The position numbers and the translations under genes are program-made. From assembly GCA_007118765.1 (NCBI GenBank), contig SKQZ01000471.1, forward strand, positions 1 through 5,204: a DNA stretch of 5,204 nt, written 5' to 3'. Every line of letters starts with the position of its first letter. Within the stretch, counting starts at the first letter, position 1. Origin of the DNA: Candidatus Hydrogenedentota bacterium. GTDB taxonomy: Bacteria; Hydrogenedentota; Hydrogenedentia; Hydrogenedentales; CAITNO01. Positions 1 through 5,204 of the stretch are shown here, piece by piece. Below the pieces are notes generated by a model. It had not been told where the DNA came from. It worked only from the letters and a program-made list of their open reading frames with translations, and searched no databases.

Positions 1-2
1 TC

Positions 3-638
3 AAGGAGTGCACCACGGCGGGCGGGGCATTGGAAGTGGTGCGTGAACATGAATTTGCCCGGATGCCCGTGTTCCGCGACAGTCTGGACCAAATCATCGG
101 AATCCTTTACGCCAAGGACCTGCTCGCCATCACCGAGAAAGGCGAGATGGACAAACCTGTCACGAAGGTCATGCGCAAGCCGCATTTTGTGCCGGAAACC
201 ATGACGGTCGCCGACTTTGTCTCCACCGCCCAGCGCCTGCACATCCATATTGCCATCGTGGTGGATGAATATGGCGGTACCGAGGGACTGGTTACGTTGC
301 AGGATGCGTTGCGCGAAGTTGTAGGTGACATTGGCGAGGAAGATGATATTGCCAAACCGACCTTCGAAGAACTGGAGACCAACTTGTATCGCGTGGCCGG
401 AAACTACCCGCTGGACGAATTCGAGGACAAAATGGCAATTGAGACGGGCGACGAAGAGCATACAACTGTCGGCGGTTTCCTGATGGCGCAATCCGACAAG
501 ATTCTGGTACCCGGTGACGAACTGGATTATAACGACGTCCATTTCAAGATAGAAGAAGTGAATGAAAAGCGGGTCACCCATGTATTGGTACACAAGAAAC
601 CCGCGACAACAGACCACGAGGCCAACGAATCATCATGA
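3..638 (+). CDS. CBS-domain CorC/HlyC-family protein (5'-truncated by window edge)
   Basis: The reading frame is open from the first bases, so the gene starts upstream. The TTG at 30 is an internal Leu codon in a conserved stretch and not a start. The visible 211 residues begin inside the first CBS motif (ARMPVF, then GILYAKDLL at about residues 33-41). A second CBS motif follows with the family signature DEYGGTEGL (about 88-96) and then GDIGEEDD. A CorC_HlyC C-terminal domain spans about 118-200, with TVGGF at 155-159. The family is usually about 420-450 residues with an N-terminal DUF21/CNNM membrane domain, so roughly half is missing. Known relatives are linked to Mg2+/Co2+ efflux or resistance, and the CBS pair typically binds adenine nucleotides. 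The older name 'hemolysin' rests on weak evidence. A short CorC-like version lacking the membrane domain cannot be excluded, because the N-terminus is not visible. The stop TGA overlaps the next gene's start. Confidence 0.95.
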   Translation, partial: KECTTAGGALEVVREHEFARMPVFRDSLDQIIGILYAKDLLAITEKGEMDKPVTKVMRKPHFVPETMTVADFVSTAQRLHIHIAIVVDEYGGTEGLVTLQDALREVVGDIGEEDDIAKPTFEELETNLYRVAGNYPLDEFEDKMAIETGDEEHTTVGGFLMAQSDKILVPGDELDYNDVHFKIEEVNEKRVTHVLVHKKPATTDHEANESS

Positions 639-1936
639 TGTGGGCAATTATAATATTCGTTTTGAGTGTCATTATCACCGGCTTCTTCGCCGGATACGAA
701 ACCGGGTTCGTGTCTGCAAACCTTATCCGCATACGCAATATGGCTGAAAAAGGACGCCGAACGGAAGCCATGCGCCTGGCCGCACATTATGAAAACCCTG
801 CACGTCTAATCACCATGCTGCTTATTGGCACAAACCTGTCACTGGTCATTGGCACCTCTTCGCTCACACGCGCCATCGGACCCGGCATTGCCACGCTGAT
901 TGCCACGCCCACGTTCCTGATATTCGCGGAAATTGTTCCCAAGAGCATTTTCCGACACTTTCCAACCCGGCTGGTCGTCTTCTTCTTTCCGTTAATTCGC
1001 TTTCTTGAAGGCGGCCTGGCTGTATTCACCATTCCCATCGCATGGACATCGCAACGATTCCTGAGCCTTCTTGACGATGAGGGCAAAGGCATGAGCATGT
1101 TTCTCACCTCCATTGAAGACATGCGCGTACTGGTGGATGAAAGCCACGACCAAGGCACGTTGGACCCGGACGAACACGAAATGATTCATTCGGTCATTGA
1201 CCTGCAGACCCAATGTGCAAACAGGGTCATGGTGCCGCGCATCCATATCCAGGCGCTCCCGAGCACGGCCACCACACAGGAACTAAAGGCGTTGTTTATT
1301 GAAAGCGGCCGCACACGACTACCCATCTACGAAGAAAACATTGACCGCATTGTTGGTACGGTCAACGTGTTCGACGTTATTAAGGACGCTGATCCCGCCC
1401 AAGGTGATATTTCACGGTATATAAAGCCGGTGTTGCACGTGCCGGATAGTATGAAACTCGATGATGTGTTGAAAGCGCTGCGTGATGCCCGTCAATCCAT
1501 GGCAATTGTGACGGATGAATACGGCGGCACGGACGGTCTCATTACGGTGGAAGATATCCTTGAAGAAATTTTTGGTGAAATCCATGATGAATACGACGTA
1601 ATGACCACCCAAATCCAGAAGGTGGGTCCCCGCGCCTACGTCGTGAATGCAGATACCGCTTTGGAGGATTTGGCGCGTGTTACCGGCGTTGACATTGAGG
1701 ATGAAGACGTGGAAACGGTGGGCGGTTGGGTAAGCCACTTGGCGGGACATATCCCGGCCAAAGGTGAAGTTGTGCATCACGAAAACTTCAGAATAACTGT
1801 ACTTGACGGACAGCCCAGCCATGTTGCCAGTATCCGCCTTGAAATCATTGAAAAACCAACCAGTGAAAACGAAGATGCTTCTACTTCCAAGTCCAACCCA
1901 CAAAACACTTCAGAAAATACACATGGCCCGGTTTAA
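635..1936 (+). CDS. CNNM/DUF21-CBS-CorC_HlyC membrane protein, putative Mg2+/Co2+ transporter
   Basis: This is a complete 433-residue protein of normal family length. Residues 1-190 form the DUF21/CNNM membrane domain, with hydrophobic helices near 3-21, 57-77, 84-103 and 113-135. It carries the family's FFAGYET motif (17-23), the GTN element (65-67) and AEIVPK (98-103). A linker leads to VMVPR (198-202), which opens the CBS pair (about 198-314). DEYGGTDGL (294-302) closely matches the same motif in the gene upstream. The CorC_HlyC domain covers about 325-405 (TVGGW at 361-365). The last 25 residues are polar (S/T/N/E) and probably disordered. CNNM/CorC homologues export Mg2+ with nucleotide control through the CBS pair; transport here is inferred from family. 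The start ATG at 635 overlaps the previous stop (ATGA). A second in-frame ATG lies at 638. Only a weak GAGG (618-621) sits upstream at long spacing, which suggests translational coupling. Confidence 0.95.
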   Translation: MMWAIIIFVLSVIITGFFAGYETGFVSANLIRIRNMAEKGRRTEAMRLAAHYENPARLITMLLIGTNLSLVIGTSSLTRAIGPGIATLIATPTFLIFAEIVPKSIFRHFPTRLVVFFFPLIRFLEGGLAVFTIPIAWTSQRFLSLLDDEGKGMSMFLTSIEDMRVLVDESHDQGTLDPDEHEMIHSVIDLQTQCANRVMVPRIHIQALPSTATTQELKALFIESGRTRLPIYEENIDRIVGTVNVFDVIKDADPAQGDISRYIKPVLHVPDSMKLDDVLKALRDARQSMAIVTDEYGGTDGLITVEDILEEIFGEIHDEYDVMTTQIQKVGPRAYVVNADTALEDLARVTGVDIEDEDVETVGGWVSHLAGHIPAKGEVVHHENFRITVLDGQPSHVASIRLEIIEKPTSENEDASTSKSNPQNTSENTHGPV

Positions 1937-1989
1937 TATGCTAGACTTGGGTTTGCCCTGCGAACGCTTGTTCTTTAGCGCACTGTTCA

Positions 1990-2020
1990 AAACGCCGGTC
2001 AGTACTTGTGTCCGGCGTTT
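1990..2020 (+). terminator. Probable intrinsic terminator after the CBS-protein pair
   Basis: A perfect 9-bp inverted repeat, AAACGCCGG (1990-1998) and CCGGCGTTT (2012-2020), encloses a 13-nt loop. It begins 54 bases after the stop codon at 1936. The 3' arm ends in TTT and continues ATTA, so the U-tract is short. The 5' arm starts with an A-run, so the element could work weakly in both directions. Position and stem composition favour a terminator that separates the upstream pair from the downstream gene. The weak U-tract and long loop keep this tentative. Confidence 0.5.
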
Positions 2021-2045
2021 ATTACGCAGCAGCGCCTTCGCCGCC

Positions 2046-2081
2046 CTGTTATGAGCGATGGTCGCCATTTGCCGGTAACAG
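2046..2081 (+). other. Weak nested inverted repeat in the leader region of the downstream gene
   Basis: Outer arms CTGTTA (2046-2051) and TAACAG (2076-2081) enclose an inner hairpin with GCGA (2055-2058) and TCGC (2062-2065), flanked by ATG (2051-2053) and CAT (2066-2068) around an A bulge. The element lies about 95 bases before the ATG at 2175. It might be a structured leader or an operator-like palindrome. The arms are short and compete for one base, so chance is quite possible. Beyond this and the terminator-like hairpin, I see no convincing promoter in 1937-2174 and no coding evidence. Confidence 0.2.
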
Positions 2082-2161
2082 TGTGCCCTTGGAACAGGCA
2101 TTGAGGCCATATGCTTCTTACAGGCGTTTTCCCAAATAATAATTCCAAGACCATGCGTAAC

Positions 2162-2172
2162 AAGGAAAGAGG
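2162..2172 (+). promoter_or_regulatory. Shine-Dalgarno sequence for the 941-residue gene
   Basis: AAGGA at 2162-2166 lies 8 bases before the ATG at 2175. A second purine block, AGAGG (2168-2172), sits closer. This supports ATG 2175 as the start, giving a short polar cytoplasmic N-terminus (MRTESARSAV) directly before the first membrane helix. Confidence 0.75.
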
Positions 2173-2174
2173 CA

Positions 2175-5000
2175 ATGCGTACAGAATCAGCTCGCTCCGC
2201 TGTTCCGGTGTGGCTCATACCCAATATCACCGTGTTTTGCTCCAGCGCCTGTATTATGATCGTGGAGCTGGTTGCCAGTAAGCTTATCGCGCGGCATGTG
2301 GGCATGTCGTTGTATACATGGACCAGCATTATCGGCATCATCATGGCGGGCATCTCCATCGGTAACTTTTTGGGCGGACGCCTTGCCGACCGTTATCGAA
2401 CCGGCCCTACGTTGGCAGCACTTTTTATGGCTGCGGCAGTGGCATGTATCAGTGTATTGCCGCTAAACTGGCTGTCGGGCGGTTTTGCGCCTTTCCTCAC
2501 GGTGCCGTGGCCGGCACGGGTATTCATCCACGTCACGCTTGTGTTTTTTGTACCCGCCATGATGCTGGGCATGATCAACCCGGTTGTTGCAAAGTTGGCG
2601 CTTGATTTCAAACGTTCAGAAGGGCGCACCTTGGGCGGCGTTTTTGCATGGGCGGTGGCCGGCAGCCTTGTCGGCACGTTTCTAACGGGCTTCTACCTGG
2701 TCATGGTGCTGGGGGTCGCCACCATCATACTGATGGCGGCTTCCGGGCTTGCATTGCTCGGACTCCTGTATTTTGGCGCGTCGGTGTTGGGAAAAGACGG
2801 TATTCTGCCCATGCCCGACGCAGCGCCCCAACAAGCTGTCCACGACGCAACCGGGATAATGGCGGCATTTGCAATCTGGGCGCCCGCCGCAATTACCGTG
2901 TTTATCTCAAATGCCGCCTTTATGACCTTTGAACTGGCGGTAATGCGTGTGGTTGCGCGTGAATTTGGCGGTTCCTTGTACACATGGACCACCGTCATTG
3001 GCATTGTACTCGCCGGCATCAGTCTGGGCAACTATCTCGGCGGCAGACTTGCCGACCGCTGGACTGCAAAACCATTGATCGCCGTCATCTTTTGCGTGTC
3101 CGCCGTTGCCGTCGCATTCAGCCCGGCGTTTCATGCACGAATGAGCGACTGGCGCGAGCATGTATGGCATCTGGCAAGTCTGTCCTGGCCCATGCAAACA
3201 CTGGTGCATGTGGCATTCGTGGGATTCATCCCATGTGTATTCATCGGTATGGTGAGTCCAGTGGTCACGCGGCGTCTGCTGCAACAGGGCAACGCGCCCG
3301 GCGCATCCGTGGGCGCTGTGTATGCCTGGGGAAGTATCGGCGCTATCGCCGGCACCTTCCTAACCGGCTATGTGTTGATTCAATGGCTGGGCAGCATACC
3401 CGTCATTGCTACTGTGGCATTGTTGCTTGCATTTGTCGGGTTGGCGTATGCACCCGGTCGTATATGGTCTGTCGCAACGGTTTGCTTTTGTATCATCGCC
3501 TGCGGCATGGCCTTGCTCTCCCCGGCCATATTACACACTCTCAGTGTGCGCGTGGGGTATTCTTCGCCGGAAAATCCACGACGCGTGTTTGAAGATGAAA
3601 GCCAATACGCCTATATCGCCATTATTGAAGATGAGGAAGAACCGGCTGTTCGGGAAATGTTTTTGGACAGGCTTGTTCATACCCGCATTGACATGCGCGA
3701 CCCGACCCGTCTGCTTTATGAATATGAATGGGTGTATTCCGCCGTGATGGAAAAGAAAACACCATTGCCCGAACCGGTGCGCGCTTTCGTCATTGGCGGC
3801 GGGGGCTATGCCTATCCCCACTACTTGGAACTCATGCGCCCGGACAGCGATATTGTCGTTGCGGAAATTGACCCGGCAGTTACCGAGGCAGCACATGTGG
3901 CTTTGGGCTTGCCCCGCGACACCGACATGACCATACACCATCTGGATGCACGCAATGTTGTAATTGATATGCTGCGCGCCAAACAAACAGACCCGGATTT
4001 TCAGCGCTTCGATTTCATATTCGGTGACAGCATCAATGATTACACCGTACCCTATCACCTTACCACTGTTGAGTTTAAGGAGGCCGTATCGGAATTACTC
4101 ACAGATGACGGCGTTTATCTGTTCAACATGATTGACATGTTTGATTCAGGCGCCTTTCTCGCCGCTATTGTCAATACCTGCCGTCACGTATTCCCGACCG
4201 TTGCCGTGTTCAGCTGCGGGCGTCCAACCTTTATGCATGACACATTTGTTGTTGTCGGCGCGAAACAACCATTGACTCTTGATGACATTGAAGAGACACT
4301 TCAGTCGACGTATGAATTTTTCGGGGAGAAAATAGCGGACGAGACGCTTGACGAGTTAATCGAAAGAAACAACAACATTCTGCTTACGGATCAGTTTGCT
4401 CCGGTTGAAAACCTTCTGGCCCCGGTAGTGCGCACCCGCGCAACCAACATCGGCATCCTCCGCCTCTCTTTTGCCATGCGTCATGCCAATCAAAATGAAT
4501 TCAATCGTGCTCTTGGCCATGTATATGCGGCCATCGAATCACACCCCGACTGGTCCTACGCATACGAAGTGCTGTCGGAAATCCTGTTTATGAAAGGCGA
4601 TATTGATAACGGCATCGAAGCGCTGGCCGCCGCCATTAAGAATCATGTTAATCCTGTGGTCGGCTGGACAAACCTTGCCAATGCACTGACAGAAGTTGGC
4701 AGAACGGATGAAGCCATTAACGCATGGCGTCAATGTGCGGCCCTTGCACCGGAAAATGTGCGGGCCTTCTATAACATGGGCGTGTTGTATGCGAATAAGA
4801 ACCAGATTGCAAACGCCATTGCGGCGTGGACGCGGGTTATAGATATTGAACCGGACCATGTTGACAGCCGTTACAATTTGGCAGTGGCCTATCTGATGCA
4901 GGGCAACACTGAGGAAGCCCAGGAAATGGTCGCCTCCATACTCGCGCTTGGCCATGATGTTGACCAGGAATTGCTAAACAATGTGGGACTGGGCAATTAG
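2175..5000 (+). CDS. Fused MFS-like / spermidine-synthase-like / TPR membrane protein
   Basis: The protein has 941 residues in three parts. Residues 16-425 are two homologous membrane halves of about six helices each (16-200 and 238-425), followed by an extra helix at 430-452. Both halves carry SLYTWT, an AGIS-GN motif, and GGRLADR, which resembles MFS motif A. Residues 460-700 are a spermidine-synthase-like domain: a beta-rich start (ESQYAYIAI, 475-483), the nucleotide-binding loop VIGGGGYAYP (539-548), AEIDP (563-567), LDAR (590-593), then GDSINDY (617-623) and VPYHLTT (625-631). LTDQFAPVENLL (737-748) closes this part, as I recall for fused family members. Five TPRs span 759-928. The family is annotated as fused MFS/spermidine synthase, but activity is unproven and several polyamine-site motifs are altered. 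An aminopropyl- or methyltransferase-like reaction coupled to transport is possible. The gene lies 238 bases after its neighbour behind a probable terminator, so it is likely transcribed separately. Confidence 0.92.
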   Translation: MRTESARSAVPVWLIPNITVFCSSACIMIVELVASKLIARHVGMSLYTWTSIIGIIMAGISIGNFLGGRLADRYRTGPTLAALFMAAAVACISVLPLNWLSGGFAPFLTVPWPARVFIHVTLVFFVPAMMLGMINPVVAKLALDFKRSEGRTLGGVFAWAVAGSLVGTFLTGFYLVMVLGVATIILMAASGLALLGLLYFGASVLGKDGILPMPDAAPQQAVHDATGIMAAFAIWAPAAITVFISNAAFMTFELAVMRVVAREFGGSLYTWTTVIGIVLAGISLGNYLGGRLADRWTAKPLIAVIFCVSAVAVAFSPAFHARMSDWREHVWHLASLSWPMQTLVHVAFVGFIPCVFIGMVSPVVTRRLLQQGNAPGASVGAVYAWGSIGAIAGTFLTGYVLIQWLGSIPVIATVALLLAFVGLAYAPGRIWSVATVCFCIIACGMALLSPAILHTLSVRVGYSSPENPRRVFEDESQYAYIAIIEDEEEPAVREMFLDRLVHTRIDMRDPTRLLYEYEWVYSAVMEKKTPLPEPVRAFVIGGGGYAYPHYLELMRPDSDIVVAEIDPAVTEAAHVALGLPRDTDMTIHHLDARNVVIDMLRAKQTDPDFQRFDFIFGDSINDYTVPYHLTTVEFKEAVSELLTDDGVYLFNMIDMFDSGAFLAAIVNTCRHVFPTVAVFSCGRPTFMHDTFVVVGAKQPLTLDDIEETLQSTYEFFGEKIADETLDELIERNNNILLTDQFAPVENLLAPVVRTRATNIGILRLSFAMRHANQNEFNRALGHVYAAIESHPDWSYAYEVLSEILFMKGDIDNGIEALAAAIKNHVNPVVGWTNLANALTEVGRTDEAINAWRQCAALAPENVRAFYNMGVLYANKNQIANAIAAWTRVIDIEPDHVDSRYNLAVAYLMQGNTEEAQEMVASILALGHDVDQELLNNVGLGN
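2220..2774 (+). repeat. Membrane half 1 of the internal duplication (residues 16-200)
   Basis: This is the first six-helix unit. Helices are estimated near residues 16-37, 47-65, 77-97, 113-133, 152-172 and 177-200. Positively charged loops GGRLADRYR (67-75) and AKLALDFKR (139-147) should face the cytoplasm. Residues 31-73 align without gaps to 253-295 of half 2, with 28 of 43 identical by hand count. GTFLTG occurs at 167-172 here and at 393-398 in half 2. Confidence 0.85.
2886..3449 (+). repeat. Membrane half 2 of the internal duplication (residues 238-425)
   Basis: This is the second six-helix unit, joined to the first by a cytoplasm-facing linker at about 201-237 that contains a Pro/Ala/Gln-rich stretch. 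Helices are near 238-257, 268-288, 299-318, 338-360, 380-400 and 404-425. It keeps SLYTWT (267-272), GGRLADR (289-295), SPVVTRR (361-367) and GTFLTG (393-398). Base-level similarity to half 1 is broken up by many synonymous differences; the longest shared stretch I see in the best-conserved block is about 10 bases. The duplication is therefore old. Confidence 0.85.
4449..4958 (+). repeat. Five tandem TPR repeats, C-terminal domain (residues 759-928)
   Basis: Five consecutive 34-residue units sit in perfect phase: 759-792, 793-826, 827-860, 861-894 and 895-928. Each ends near Pro or Gly-His/Asp (HPD, HVN, APE, EPD, GHD). Repeats 3 to 5 show the best consensus: N-L-A-A at 833-837, YNMGVLY at 866-872 and YNLAVAY at 900-906, each followed by an A-rich second helix. 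TPR arrays are protein-protein scaffolds. The 13 residues after them may be a truncated capping helix. The partner is unknown. Confidence 0.85.
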
Positions 5001-5020
5001 CCCGTATACGCCGAACACGT

Positions 5021-5189
5021 GCTGATAGCGTGACACGCACCCGTCGAGGGACGCCAAATGGAGTGTGGGGGAGGAGGCAACTAGCTAGCCCGCATATTTC
5101 ACAAGATTTCTGTTACGCCTGCGAATCTTACACCATATCAGGCACTTTGCTTGCCCGCCGACTTCGACGTGTACTAACACGCTGTCAGC
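5021..5189. other. Non-coding segment bounded by a 12-bp imperfect inverted repeat
   Basis: GCTGATAGCGTG (5021-5032) and CACGCTGTCAGC (5178-5189) are inverted repeats, 11 of 12 matching. The one mismatch is a G-U pair if transcribed on the + strand. Between them are smaller hairpins: CGTC/GACG (5042-5045 and 5050-5053), AAGATT/AATCTT (5103-5108 and 5124-5129) and CGTGT/ACACG (5168-5172 and 5177-5181, overlapping the outer arm). The element starts 21 bases after the stop at 5000. It could be a structured RNA, a long-range 3' structure, or a small non-autonomous mobile element. No target-site duplication is visible and no known RNA family is recognised. The rest of 5001-5204 shows no convincing gene and no U-tract terminator. 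Confidence 0.25.
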
Positions 5190-5204
5190 CGGCGGCCTGC
5201 GCAA

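Noticed and set aside
1803..2054. 83-residue + frame running past the CNNM gene stop
   Set aside because: It overlaps the CNNM gene out of frame, has no ribosome-binding site, and crosses the hairpin at 1990-2020.
2090..2104. Sigma-54-like -24/-12 element (TGGAAC, 5 bases, TTGA)
   Set aside because: The -24 GG is present, but the nearly invariant GC at -12 is GA and the -24 block has a mismatch. Too weak to call without an activator or conservation.
2118..2145. Sigma-70-like pair TTACAG (2118-2123) and TAATTC (2140-2145), spacing 16
   Set aside because: Both hexamers are poor matches in an AT-rich patch, and better-placed -10 matches (TAATAA, 2137-2142) give a 13-base spacing. No basis to choose.
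1910..2359. 149-residue antisense frame across the intergenic region
   Set aside because: Most of it is the reverse of the fused gene's start and the end of the CNNM gene. It has no recognisable domain and would read through the terminator-like hairpin.
3531..4058. 175-residue antisense frame opposite the synthase-like domain
   Set aside because: It is the shadow of a strongly supported domain-bearing gene, and no motif is seen in the antisense product.
5028..5038. Perfect odd palindrome GCGTGACACGC as a terminator for the fused gene
   Set aside because: A one-base centre cannot form a hairpin loop and there is no U-tract. It more likely belongs to the longer inverted repeat, or is chance.
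5072..5077. Strong AGGAGG Shine-Dalgarno-like sequence after the last gene
   Set aside because: No ATG, GTG or TTG follows at usable spacing, so it does not mark a gene. It sits in a G-rich run.
5081..5100. CTAGCTAG palindrome followed by GCCCGCATATTTC, resembling an insertion-sequence end
   Set aside because: It faintly recalls some IS termini, but no transposase, partner inverted repeat or target duplication is visible in the window.
5085..5204. Minus-strand frame open from the window edge to a TAG at 5087-5085 (39 codons)
   Set aside because: It could be the 3' end of a gene entering from the right, but the basic, low-information product shows no motif and other frames here are also open by chance. 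Needs sequence beyond 5204.

Overview
The window holds three protein genes, all on the + strand. No RNA gene, CRISPR array or recognisable transposase is visible. The genes suggest an envelope-rich bacterium of moderate G+C. Tandem CNNM/CorC paralogues and a TPR-tailed 'fused MFS/spermidine synthase' are architectures I associate with Planctomycetes-Verrucomicrobia-Lentisphaerae type and related uncultured phyla. That placement is an inference from gene style; no phylogenetic marker is present.

Layout. (1) 3-638 is the 3' part of a CBS-domain CorC/HlyC-type protein whose 5' end lies outside the window. (2) 635-1936 is a complete second member of the same superfamily (DUF21/CNNM membrane domain, CBS pair, CorC_HlyC domain). 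It is joined to the first by a 4-base ATGA overlap, so the two are almost certainly co-transcribed and translationally coupled. (3) 1937-2174 is a 238-base intergenic gap with a terminator-like hairpin at 1990-2020, a weaker nested hairpin at 2046-2081, and a good Shine-Dalgarno sequence just before the next gene. (4) 2175-5000 encodes a 941-residue protein made of two tandem six-helix membrane halves, one extra helix, a spermidine-synthase-like Rossmann domain and five consecutive 34-residue TPR repeats. (5) 5001-5204 has no convincing gene. It contains a 12-pair inverted repeat that could close a ~170-nt structured element.

The first two genes probably form one unit for divalent-cation (Mg2+/Co2+) transport or homeostasis at the inner membrane. 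The third gene appears to be a separate transcription unit with no obvious functional link to them. It is the most interesting object here: its membrane part is an ancient internal duplication, its aminopropyltransferase motifs are altered, and the simplest topology model puts the catalytic-like and TPR domains outside the cytoplasm. I do not see a clearly new multi-gene system.
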